Assembly (NCBI GenBank): GCA_017626045.1
Contig: JAGAJP010000062.1
Coordinates: forward strand, 1 to 47,551
Length of the DNA stretch: 47,551 nt
Source of the DNA: Muribaculaceae bacterium
GTDB lineage: Bacteria > Bacteroidota > Bacteroidia > Bacteroidales > Muribaculaceae
Reading direction: 5' to 3'
Part shown: in pieces, positions 16,780 to 23,883 of the stretch
How the letters are laid out: each line of letters starts with the position of its first letter
Position numbering within the stretch: the stretch's first letter is position 1
Notes under the pieces: model-generated
Told to the model about the DNA's origin: nothing
Database searches by the model: none
What the model saw: only the letters and a program-made list of their open reading frames with translations
Position numbers and translations under genes: made by a program

Positions 16780-16864
16780 GGAACTTTTCTGAAGATGCTA
16801 GTAAGCAGCGGTTCTCACACCATAGACGTGGGCTGCTCTTTCCACATTTTCATCTTCATGTTCC
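16780..16864 (+). ncRNA. Structured RNA, copy B (covaries with copy A)
   Basis: Helices: 16780-16784 (GGAAC) with 16860-16864 (GTTCC); 16791-16797 (GAAGATG) with 16851-16857 (CATCTTC); and a terminal stem 16804-16809 (AGCAGC) with 16832-16837 (GCTGCT) around a CCATA-containing loop. The order and spacing of helices match copy A, and the paired bases differ on both sides so that pairing is kept (GTATATG/CATATAC in A). The outer helices of A are not clearly preserved. It lies 75 bp before the next gene. Confidence 0.5.
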
Positions 16865-16938
16865 CTGCGATCTTCTAATAAAAGTGTGGAGATTCAGCTC
16901 ATGTCTTTGTTATTTATAGCTTTAATATCAGAAAATTT

Positions 16939-17589
16939 ATGAATGAATTAAATGAAGCACTAAATTTATGCCTCTGCAAGATGAAGGCCAGTAGCGATTT
17001 TAGCGATAGCGAAACAACTATCGCTGTTAAGAAGTTACTGTCTGTTATCATCGGAAATCCAAAGCTGCTTGTAAATTTCCCAAATGAGGAAAAACTTTCA
17101 TTAGTATTATCAAGTATAATTACGAGCTCCTTTCCTCAAGTGCATCCTACATATGAAGGGATGAATGTAAGAAATGTAGTTTTTGTCTGTGGCTATTATT
17201 TATATATGCATCAGTTAGAAACAGGATATTTCTACGATAGGAATTGGCCGGCCTTTATTCTCTTGCTTCACGTGTGTCAATCAGAATTTGCAAAATTTAG
17301 TCTAGATATGAATCCTTTTGCTCCTGAAAGGATTCAGCAGATAATGGGAAAAGGAATTGACTATGGCCGCCTTACACGTGCCGCAAAAGGAGTTGAACTC
17401 AATATGATGTTGGTGGCAAAGAATACTGGTTATCTTACGTCCGACATCTACCCCTGGTATGAAGAGCTCATTGATGATTATGATAATTTATTATCAAACG
17501 CAGATCCTTTTAGAGAGGTGGCCATTCCATTATATCAGAGTTTTGGTAACTATTTTAAGAGTAATGATTTGTCATTCGCCAATATTTAA
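16939..17589 (+). CDS. Hypothetical 216-residue protein
   Basis: ATG 16939 to 17589. It looks like a soluble, mainly helical protein (an N-terminal helix MNELNEALNLCLCKMKASSD, a later YYLYMHQLETGYFYDRNWPA). There is no signal peptide and no motif that I recognise. It follows structured RNA copy B and is followed by a palindromic repeat and a terminator-like hairpin at 17691. It is AT-rich, part of the accessory island. Confidence 0.6.
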   Translation: MNELNEALNLCLCKMKASSDFSDSETTIAVKKLLSVIIGNPKLLVNFPNEEKLSLVLSSIITSSFPQVHPTYEGMNVRNVVFVCGYYLYMHQLETGYFYDRNWPAFILLLHVCQSEFAKFSLDMNPFAPERIQQIMGKGIDYGRLTRAAKGVELNMMLVAKNTGYLTSDIYPWYEELIDDYDNLLSNADPFREVAIPLYQSFGNYFKSNDLSFANI

Positions 17590-17600
17590 AGACTGAAGTT

Positions 17601-17648
17601 TATACTTTAGCCAAATGTGGTCAAAAAACTACGATTTGGCTGAGTATA
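17601..17648 (+). repeat. Palindromic repeat R1
   Basis: AGCCAAAT (17609-17616) pairs with ATTTGGCT (17634-17641), and outer TATACT (17601-17606) pairs with AGTATA (17643-17648). The surrounding 17591-17651 matches 19951-20010 with only a handful of differences. Confidence 0.8.
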
Positions 17649-17699
17649 ACCGTAAACCTCCGCACGATCAAGAAGATCGGTAAAATAAGACGCCACTGA
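17646..17699 (+). pseudogene. Remnant of the 5' end of an integrase gene
   Basis: The frame reads ITVNLRTIKKIGKIRRH then stop, against ITIYLRTTKTSGKIRLRF at the start of the integrase at 12403. The DNA match is closest over 17655-17691 (CTCCGCACGA, then GGTAAAATAAGAC). Everything downstream is lost. It abuts repeat R1, marking an old recombination junction. Confidence 0.65.
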
Positions 17700-17730
17700 G
17701 AGAAATATTGCTCTCGGTGGCGTTGGTTTT
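17691..17730 (+). terminator. Terminator-like hairpin
   Basis: A 12-bp stem (17691-17702 with 17711-17722, one G-T pair) is followed by TTGGTTTT. It would end transcripts from the 216-residue gene. Confidence 0.6.
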
Positions 17731-17808
17731 AGTGTTTAAAAGACGGATTCTATAGTTTACCCGTTAGTAACCTAAAATTAGATTTAATTCAAGAGTACCT
17801 CTAAGTCA

Positions 17809-18441
17809 TTATTTGTATCCAACAACTTCAAAAGCTTTTCTCAGAATGGAGGCGGTGGGAGAGGAGATGCTTACAGTCGGACACTGTGGCGCTTGGTCTT
17901 CCGGACTGATAATTTTAGGTTCGAATTCAATAATGTTGGCGATCGATAATTTTTCACAGACTAAATGGCATATTTCTATTGGAGAATACTTTTCATTCAA
18001 TCGTTTAAGCTCGGAATGAAACCCGGTTTCGCCAAGATTGAGCCTAAAATGTGTAATCACTCCGTTCTCGTCGAAAAATGGATCAATAAATTCGGTAAAT
18101 ATTATGAAGAATTCCTGATTATCGAGATAAAGCCAGAGACTTCCTATATGATCGGGTTGTACAGTTTGATAATTTCGGCAAGTAATAGAATCGGGAAGAT
18201 ACAAGTCAAGCATGATCATTCCACAATCATTACGCGTGACTTTTACTGGAATGCTGACATCTTTTCCTGTCGCATCGGTCTTCATTATCCAATTCTCAGT
18301 AAAGGTCTTGAATTCCTGCCGACAATCGTCATCAACAGTCTTTCCTAATGTGTAAGGCATGTCGGAACTGATCACAGTTTCTTCAATGCTACTGTCTTTA
18401 TCTTTATTCCTTTTGCTTTTGAATAATTTGGATAATCCCAT
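17809..18441 (-). CDS. Hypothetical 210-residue protein, partner of the ATPase cassette
   Basis: It starts at ATG 18441 (MGLSKLFKSKRNKDKDSS), with a basic N-terminus and then a soluble alpha/beta body (DCGMIMLDLYLPDS, SLWLYLDNQEFFIIFTEFID). No catalytic motif is recognised. It lies 39 bp downstream of the ATPase gene, in the same direction and within the same repeat pair, so it is probably cotranscribed. The second ATPase cassette lacks this gene, so it is not essential to the unit. Its composition resembles small immunity-type proteins, but that is only a suggestion. Confidence 0.55.
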   Translation of the reverse strand: MGLSKLFKSKRNKDKDSSIEETVISSDMPYTLGKTVDDDCRQEFKTFTENWIMKTDATGKDVSIPVKVTRNDCGMIMLDLYLPDSITCRNYQTVQPDHIGSLWLYLDNQEFFIIFTEFIDPFFDENGVITHFRLNLGETGFHSELKRLNEKYSPIEICHLVCEKLSIANIIEFEPKIISPEDQAPQCPTVSISSPTASILRKAFEVVGYK

Positions 18442-18480
18442 GAGGATTCGTTTGATATTAAGAAGTTTTCTAAACTAATT

Positions 18481-19911
18481 TTATTGGCGAAACAAGTCAT
18501 CGGCTGTCACTTCGTTCTGAATCATACCCCATTGGGCGTTATGTTTTAATCCGTTTATTGTGACGAATGTCAGATGAAGAGCTTTCTTAGTTTTGGTGTC
18601 TGTGCGGAAATCCTCCATCCTTTCGATGATACTCTTCATATATGCCGGGGTGATGTCGTATTCCTTCAGGGAATATTTTATCTCGCAGAGATTGATTGTT
18701 TCATCGCGGCGGTCAATTATCAGATCAATCAGGCCTGTCTTCCTTCCGTTCTCGTATCCAGTCCATGATGAAATATCAGTGGCTACTCCCGATATTCCTA
18801 AGGTTGCCTTGATCTGGGGTATGTGATGCAGACACAACTGTTCGAACGCATATCCGGCCCACGCGCGATGTACTGGAGAGTCTATTCGCGTTGCCCAATA
18901 ATCGTCAGCGGCGTTTCTGTTGTTTTTAACGAATTTAAGATAAAACAATGTGAATAGGTCGGTGAGTTGATAGAGTTTGCCTTTGCGTTTGTTGCCGAAT
19001 GCATTGTATTCCCGGATAAAATCGCAAGTCATAAGATTCTGAAGCACCTCCGTCAAAGTACCACCGGTAGAAATACCGAGTGAATCCACAATCTCTTCAC
19101 GAGTCATTCCCATAGCTTTTGAAGCCAGTAACTCTACTACGCGGCGGTAAAGCATGGAGTCTTTAAACAAAGATCTGAATAAGAATTCATATTCGTTTCT
19201 GAGTTCCCCGGCGTGATGGAAGAAAAGACGGTCGATATTCTGTGCTACACTTTCTTTCCGGTCCATTTTGGCCAGATAGTAAGGAGTGCCACCGACAACC
19301 ATATAGCATTCTGCAATCTGATGACGGTTCCATGCCACTCCGTTCGAATGCAGCATCTTTTCTGTCTCGTAGAGATTAAAGGGCGCAAGATATATCTGTC
19401 GCGTTACCCTGTTGTGCAATCCTCCTTTATCTCCAATCAGCTTGTTTGTCATCCATGTGGTAGCTGAACCGCAAACGATGAATTTGAGATTCTTCTGGCT
19501 GTCGCCCCATCCGTTCCAAAAGAGATCCAGAGCCCTGAAGAAACGCGAACGGGGAGTATCGAGCCAGGGCAATTCATCAATAAATACAACTATCGTTTCC
19601 TTTTTAAGTTCAGATAAGTATTCCTGTAATTGGCGGAATGCCTTAATCCAGGAATCGGCCAATGGCCATTCCCGACCCGAGTATTGCTGCAATTGCAGAT
19701 TGAAATACTCAAGCATGTCCCGCATGTTGCTGTCAACTACTCCGGTCAAATAGAAATCAAACTGATTCTTGAAAAACTGTTTTATAAGGAATGTCTTGCC
19801 GATACGACGACGTCCGTAGATTGCTATGAATTCGGGTTTCCCCGAGTCCATACAGTTTTTGAGAATGTCTTTCTCGCGCTCTCTTCCTATAATCAGATTT
19901 GGTGTTTCCAT
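18481..19911 (-). CDS. ATPase_2/DUF234-type ATP-binding protein with a C-terminal nuclease-like domain
   Basis: 476 residues. Walker A is in AIYGRRRIGKTFLIK (about residue 35), a Walker B-like VVFIDELPWLDT follows, then FIVCGSATTWM and a winged-helix region (ASKAMGMTREEIVDSLGIS). The DUF234 block is YQLTDLFTLFYLKFV. At the C-terminus GLIDLIIDRR plus NLCEIKYS gives the D...ExK pattern of a restriction-endonuclease-like fold. It is a predicted ATP-driven DNA-acting protein; no substrate is known. A perfect promoter lies directly in front, leaving almost no leader. The paralogue at 33533 shares the whole architecture. Confidence 0.85.
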   Translation of the reverse strand: METPNLIIGREREKDILKNCMDSGKPEFIAIYGRRRIGKTFLIKQFFKNQFDFYLTGVVDSNMRDMLEYFNLQLQQYSGREWPLADSWIKAFRQLQEYLSELKKETIVVFIDELPWLDTPRSRFFRALDLFWNGWGDSQKNLKFIVCGSATTWMTNKLIGDKGGLHNRVTRQIYLAPFNLYETEKMLHSNGVAWNRHQIAECYMVVGGTPYYLAKMDRKESVAQNIDRLFFHHAGELRNEYEFLFRSLFKDSMLYRRVVELLASKAMGMTREEIVDSLGISTGGTLTEVLQNLMTCDFIREYNAFGNKRKGKLYQLTDLFTLFYLKFVKNNRNAADDYWATRIDSPVHRAWAGYAFEQLCLHHIPQIKATLGISGVATDISSWTGYENGRKTGLIDLIIDRRDETINLCEIKYSLKEYDITPAYMKSIIERMEDFRTDTKTKKALHLTFVTINGLKHNAQWGMIQNEVTADDLFRQ

Positions 19912-19915
19912 ATCG

Positions 19916-19946
19916 CAAAGTTAGTGAAAATATGCGTATTGACAAA
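19916..19946 (-). promoter_or_regulatory. Promoter of ATPase cassette 1
   Basis: On the minus strand TTTG (19946-19943), 19 bp, then TAACTTTG (19923-19916) is an exact -33/-7 promoter. The expected start falls at or beside the ATG at 19911, so the mRNA may be leaderless. Palindrome R2 ends a few bases upstream. Confidence 0.75.
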
Positions 19947-19950
19947 ATAT

Positions 19951-20010
19951 CTGAAGCTTATACTATAGCCAAATGTGGTCAAAATACTAAGATTTGGCTG
20001 AACTATAACC
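19951..20010 (+). repeat. Palindromic repeat R2
   Basis: AGCCAAAT (19967-19974) pairs with ATTTGGCT (19992-19999), with TTATA/TATAA outside. It is a near copy of R1 in direct orientation and lies immediately upstream of the cassette 1 promoter. Confidence 0.8.
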
Positions 20011-20041
20011 CAAAATCATCATAATCTCGATGTCTGGATGT

Positions 20042-20770
20042 CTACTGCTCGGCAAGATCCGGATTGTCTGCGTTGACTGCAGAATTGACTGATGCTGTCG
20101 TTTGCGCGTCTTCGGATGCTTTGGTTGATGCCGTTTCGTCGGTTAGTGGCGTGAACCATGCAGGCATCCCTATGGTCAGACGGTAGGCATTGCATCCCAG
20201 ATAATTGCCTAAAACAGTCGGCAGATACGCAGCGAGGAGCGACAGACCGTTGGCCTCCACAAACTCCCGCGAACATGACACATAATAAAACGAATCGGCC
20301 ACGCAGTGGGGAAATCCGCAGATGATGAAGGCCGGCACACCGAAAAGCAGCGGCAGCCAGTTGCCCTTCATCCCGGCGCCCCTGACCGCGGCGGTCATTA
20401 TGAACCCGCATGGGATCGACAGCAAGCCGCACAGCAGCGGCCCGCGCTCAAGGCGAGTAGTGATGATTTTTTCCGAAGCCGCAGTCAGCTCGGCATTGCA
20501 GGTCAGCATCGAGATGACGAGACACCCGGCGATATTCAGCAGCAGCATCAGTCCAAGGAGAGAATACTCTTCTCTCCGGCGGCTCCAGACATGCTGCGCC
20601 TGTCCGGTGAAAAGCGGCAACTTCATTGCCACCACAACAATCAGTCCGAAGGCAAACATCACGGAGCCTACCACACCGCCAACCTTGAGATAAATAGTCG
20701 CCGCGATGCCTATGCATGCGCCAGCCATAATGCCCCCACTCACAAATTTGATAACCCTGTCTCTATTCAT
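20042..20770 (-). CDS. Formate/nitrite transporter (FNT) family channel
   Basis: 242 residues from ATG 20770; a GTG at 20800 would lie on the promoter. Six hydrophobic segments fit the FNT fold. The first helix pair includes GGIMAGACIGIAATIY and KLPLFTGQ, and the late motif CGFPHCVADSFYY carries the conserved central-pore His seen in FocA and NirC. The last 40 residues are a hydrophilic Ala/Thr/Asp-rich tail absent from typical members. The anion is likely formate, nitrite or similar. It lies alone between repeat R2 and the putative attR. Confidence 0.8.
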   Translation of the reverse strand: MNRDRVIKFVSGGIMAGACIGIAATIYLKVGGVVGSVMFAFGLIVVVAMKLPLFTGQAQHVWSRRREEYSLLGLMLLLNIAGCLVISMLTCNAELTAASEKIITTRLERGPLLCGLLSIPCGFIMTAAVRGAGMKGNWLPLLFGVPAFIICGFPHCVADSFYYVSCSREFVEANGLSLLAAYLPTVLGNYLGCNAYRLTIGMPAWFTPLTDETASTKASEDAQTTASVNSAVNADNPDLAEQ

Positions 20771-20801
20771 ATTCAAATCCTTGTATCTCTCTAATTTCAC
20801 G

Positions 20802-20809
20802 CAAAGTTA
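20802..20809 (-). promoter_or_regulatory. -7 box for the FNT gene
   Basis: The minus strand reads TAACTTTG at 20809-20802, giving a leader of about 25 nt to the ATG at 20770. No good -33 is seen. Confidence 0.5.
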
Positions 20810-20847
20810 CAAAATTTATCCGATAATATAAGAATCGGTGACTGCAT

Positions 20848-20893
20848 AAATAAAATTGCAGTCAGCTGATTACCGCAGACTGCAATTTTATTT
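20848..20893 (-). terminator. Strong hairpin terminator of the par-purN operon
   Basis: A perfect 16-bp stem (20848-20863 with 20878-20893) with A/T-rich outer ends and a 14-base loop. It starts 17 bp after the purN stop on the minus strand, and its arm supplies the U-tract. Confidence 0.8.
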
Positions 20894-20896
20894 GTT

Positions 20897-20916
20897 GTCT
20901 TGGAAGGACTCAGAAT
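20897..20916 (+). repeat. Putative right attachment site (attR)
   Basis: This is the direct copy of 12221-12240 with one substitution. It covers the final Phe codon and stop of the purN fusion gene, read on the minus strand. Confidence 0.6.
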
Positions 20917-22001
20917 AGACCCGCGATGCTCAGCGGTATATAGAGGGTGTTGGACACCACTCCCAATACAAACGAGATTATTATCCATATTTCAGCATTC
21001 CTCGACGAGCGCTTCGCGCCCTCGATGTCACCTGCGAAATACTTGCTGCTGACTTTAGAAGAATATATGATGGCTACCAAGCCCGGGATAAAGCAGCATA
21101 GGATTGTGATTACTATCGACCATACGAGCCATGTAGGAGGCATAGGCTCAGCGGTTTGTAAAGCGGACTGTCTTGCTCCCGCCGGCGCAGGACTGCCCGT
21201 AGGCGGCCAGGGCTGATAACCGAATTGCTGATACCCGCCGGGCTGCGGCTGCTGAGAATACTGTTGAGAATACTGCGGAGCAGGCTGCGGGGCTGATTGC
21301 GGGACGGGTGGCACATTGTTTGACACGCCGAGAGCCTCAGCCCAGGCGTCGTCGACACTGCGCGGCACAGCCGGGGGCTCCGCATTTACGGCATCCTGAG
21401 CCTCCTCGCCGGACACTTCCGCATTCTTCCCGATCGACTTCACCACTTTAGCAATCGCATTGGGATAAAGCTCATATTCCGCCTCATGAACTCTTGCCTC
21501 GAGCGACTCCGCGGTGTCACCCGGCAACACCGGCACTTCCTTCTGCATCACGATGGGTCCCATGTCTATAGTGTCTGTGACCACATGCACGGTAGCGCCG
21601 CTCTTGGGCTCTCCAGCCTCAATCACCGCCTGATGCACTTTCTTGCCGTGCATTCCCTTGCCTCCATAAGCAGGGAGCAGTGATGGATGGATATTGAGAA
21701 TCCTTCCCTCGTATGCAGTGACGATACGGTCGTCGACGAAGCAGAGGAAGCCGGCGAGCGCAATCAGGGATATGTCGTGACTCCTGAGGGTTTCCAATAT
21801 CACATCCGGATTCTCGCGCCAGACGCTGCGGGGGAAATACTGAGTCTCGATGCACATGTCTTTCATTTTCTGAACGACCGGCGCATCCTCCTTGTCGGTC
21901 AGGCAAAGCGCCACACGGATGCGGCTTCCGCCGTTGAAGCTTTTCACTATGTTCACGGCGTTGCTGCCTGTGCCGGATGCGAATACTGCTATGTTTGTCA
22001 T
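20910..22001 (-). CDS. purN: Glycinamide ribonucleotide formyltransferase fused to a CD225-like membrane domain
   Basis: 363 residues. Residues 1-200 are a complete PurN: the phosphate loop FASGTGSNA, catalytic Asn and His in RILNIHPSLLP, and the Asp-bearing TVHVVTDTIDMGPIV. It transfers a formyl group from 10-formyl-tetrahydrofolate in purine synthesis. Then come about 85 residues of Pro/Gln/Tyr-rich linker (PQYSQQYSQQPQPGGYQQ) and a C-terminal domain with two hydrophobic helices. The first (WSIVITILCCFIPGLVAIIY) and the following KVSSKYFAGDIEGAKRSSR match CD225/dispanin proteins. PurN is normally about 190-210 residues and soluble, so membrane attachment is unexpected. It is last in the par operon. 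Confidence 0.88.
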   Translation of the reverse strand: MTNIAVFASGTGSNAVNIVKSFNGGSRIRVALCLTDKEDAPVVQKMKDMCIETQYFPRSVWRENPDVILETLRSHDISLIALAGFLCFVDDRIVTAYEGRILNIHPSLLPAYGGKGMHGKKVHQAVIEAGEPKSGATVHVVTDTIDMGPIVMQKEVPVLPGDTAESLEARVHEAEYELYPNAIAKVVKSIGKNAEVSGEEAQDAVNAEPPAVPRSVDDAWAEALGVSNNVPPVPQSAPQPAPQYSQQYSQQPQPGGYQQFGYQPWPPTGSPAPAGARQSALQTAEPMPPTWLVWSIVITILCCFIPGLVAIIYSSKVSSKYFAGDIEGAKRSSRNAEIWIIISFVLGVVSNTLYIPLSIAGLF

Positions 22002-22028
22002 GTCGGTAGGTTTGAATTTCTTGCTTAA

Positions 22029-23864
22029 TTAATTAGAGAGGGCGTGAAGGCGGGCGTAATGTCCGTTGATAGCCAATAGTTCTGAATGAGTGCCGAATTC
22101 CACAATCCTGCCATCCTTCATCACGCATATCATGTCGGCATTGACGATGGTGGAGAGGCGGTGGGCGATGACGATGGTGGTGCGGTCACGCATCAGTCTG
22201 TCGAGTGCCTCCTGCACAAGTCGCTCGCTTTCGTTGTCGAGCGCGGAGGTAGCCTCGTCGAGTATCAGGATATCGGGATTCTTCAAAATAGACCGGGCGA
22301 TGCTGATTCGCTGGCGCTCGCCGCCTGAAAGCCGGCAGCCTCGGTCGCCGAGCATCGTATCGTAGCCGTCGGGGGTCGCCATGATGAAGTCGTGGGCGTT
22401 CGCGATTTTCGCGGCCCTCTCTATCTCCTCCTGTGTGGCGTCGGCGCATCCGAAGGCGATGTTGTTGCGGAAGGTGTCGTTGAAGAGTATCGCCTCCTGG
22501 TTTACGTTGCCCATAAGACCTCGCAGGTCGGAAACCCTGACATCCCTGACATCCCTTCCCTTCACAAGCACACGTCCGCCGGTGACATCATAGAAACGGG
22601 GGACAAGGTCGACAAGCGTGGACTTTCCGGAACCGGACTGACCTACGATTGCCACAGTGTTGCCTTTGGGCACCTTCAGATTGATATGGTCGAGCACAGT
22701 CCTGTCGTCATCGTCGTAGTGAAACGACACATCATCGAATTCTATCGCCGGACCGCTATATTCAGCGGGGATAGCCTCGGGGCGGCCGGGGTCCTTGATG
22801 GGGTTCTCCGCATCGAGTATCTTGTCGATTCTCGCCAGTGCCGCCATGCCTTTCGACACTGCGTATCCGGTCTTGGAAAGGTCTTTGGCGGGGTTTATGA
22901 TGCTGTAGAAGATGGTCATGTAGAAGATGAACGACGGGGCGTCGATGCTTGACGAACCGGAGAGGATTAGAGAACCGCCGAACCACAACACCACAATCAC
23001 GGCGATAGTGCCGAGAAACTCACTCATCGGGTGTGCCAAAGCCTGACGGCGCAGCATTGCGTTGGCAGACTTGACGTAGCTTTCCGTCTCACCGCGAAAC
23101 CGGGTGTCCATCTGGTTTTCGGCGTTGAAAGCCTTTATTATCCTCAGGCCTCCGAGGCTTTCCTCGATGGTGGAGAGAATCATTCCGCCAATCTGCATCG
23201 TCTTCAGGCTCTGCGCCTTGAGTTTCTTGCCCACTGTGCCCATCACCCAGCCCATCACCGGCAGAAGCACAAACACGAAGATTGTGAGCTTCCAGCTTAC
23301 GGCAATCATGGTGGCGAGATAGATTATAATCAGAGTAGGATATCTGAATAGCGCGTGAAGCGACGACATCACCGAGCCCTCCACTTCCGTCACGTCACCG
23401 CTCATCCTCGCCATGATGTCGCCCTTTCTTTCACCGCTGAAGTATCCGATTGGGAGGGAGAGTATTTTGGCATACATCGTGTCGCGTATGTCGCGGACCA
23501 CACCGTTTCTCATCGGAATGGTGAAGTATTCGCTGAAATATCCGGTCATCACCTTGGCGAGAGTCATCGCTATGAATATGAGCCCGAGGAGCGCGAGGGC
23601 AAGCACCTCACCCTTTGACTCTATGATATGTCCGGTGAAATAATAGAAGTTGTTGGTCACCGTGTCGATGACATCGGGAGAGTTCCAGGGCTTGAAGGTG
23701 TAGTGACCCCGCTCAAGTCCGAATATTACCTGTAGGATAGGGATAATGAAGGCGAAAGAAAACACCGTCATCACCCCGTTGAGCAGATTGAAGAAAATGC
23801 TCAGCGAAAGAGTCCCGATGTAGGGACGCGCAAACCGGCGGAGGAATCTGATGAAATCTTTCAT
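22029..23864 (-). CDS. MsbA-like ABC exporter (fused permease and ATPase)
   Basis: 611 residues from ATG 23864 (MKDFIRFLRRFARPYIGTLS). An upstream in-frame start would overlap the preceding gene. An N-terminal six-helix membrane domain is followed by the nucleotide-binding domain: Walker A GQSGSGKSTL, Q-loop NQEAILFNDT, signature LSGGERQRISIARS, Walker B ILILDEATSALD and the switch His in VIAHRLST. It is a homodimeric exporter, by similarity a lipid or lipid A flippase, though a drug exporter is equally compatible. It sits between the lytic transglycosylase (19-bp gap) and purN (27-bp gap) in one minus-strand operon. Confidence 0.9.
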   Translation of the reverse strand: MKDFIRFLRRFARPYIGTLSLSIFFNLLNGVMTVFSFAFIIPILQVIFGLERGHYTFKPWNSPDVIDTVTNNFYYFTGHIIESKGEVLALALLGLIFIAMTLAKVMTGYFSEYFTIPMRNGVVRDIRDTMYAKILSLPIGYFSGERKGDIMARMSGDVTEVEGSVMSSLHALFRYPTLIIIYLATMIAVSWKLTIFVFVLLPVMGWVMGTVGKKLKAQSLKTMQIGGMILSTIEESLGGLRIIKAFNAENQMDTRFRGETESYVKSANAMLRRQALAHPMSEFLGTIAVIVVLWFGGSLILSGSSSIDAPSFIFYMTIFYSIINPAKDLSKTGYAVSKGMAALARIDKILDAENPIKDPGRPEAIPAEYSGPAIEFDDVSFHYDDDDRTVLDHINLKVPKGNTVAIVGQSGSGKSTLVDLVPRFYDVTGGRVLVKGRDVRDVRVSDLRGLMGNVNQEAILFNDTFRNNIAFGCADATQEEIERAAKIANAHDFIMATPDGYDTMLGDRGCRLSGGERQRISIARSILKNPDILILDEATSALDNESERLVQEALDRLMRDRTTIVIAHRLSTIVNADMICVMKDGRIVEFGTHSELLAINGHYARLHALSN

Positions 23865-23883
23865 TGCAGTGAAGTTGAGGGCA

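Larger units (their letters stand above)
17601..20010. mobile_element. ATPase/nuclease cassette flanked by palindromic direct repeats
   Basis: Two copies of a roughly 60-bp palindromic sequence (R1, 17591-17651; R2, 19951-20010) lie in direct orientation on either side of two minus-strand genes: a 210-residue protein and a DUF234-type ATPase/nuclease. A paralogous ATPase at 33533-34954 is bracketed by related palindromes, so gene and repeat appear to travel together. There is no transposase. Mobility is inferred. Confidence 0.5.
12221..20916. mobile_element. Candidate integrated island bounded by a 20-bp direct repeat
   Basis: The boundaries are the near-identical 20-mers at 12221-12240 and 20897-20916. 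The right copy covers the last codon and stop of the purN fusion gene, a classic location for a tyrosine-recombinase attachment site. The integrase starts 163 bp inside the left end and reads inward. The contents are accessory: integrase, toxin-antitoxin, orphan AT-rich genes, structured RNAs, an ATPase cassette and an FNT channel. Removing it would leave ispB and purN convergent. The boundaries are inferred; excision has not been shown. Confidence 0.6.

Noticed and set aside
15151..16864. Integron attC sites
   Set aside because: The folded copies do not show the RYYYAAC/GTTRRRY core pair, and the integrase lacks a visible integron-specific insertion.
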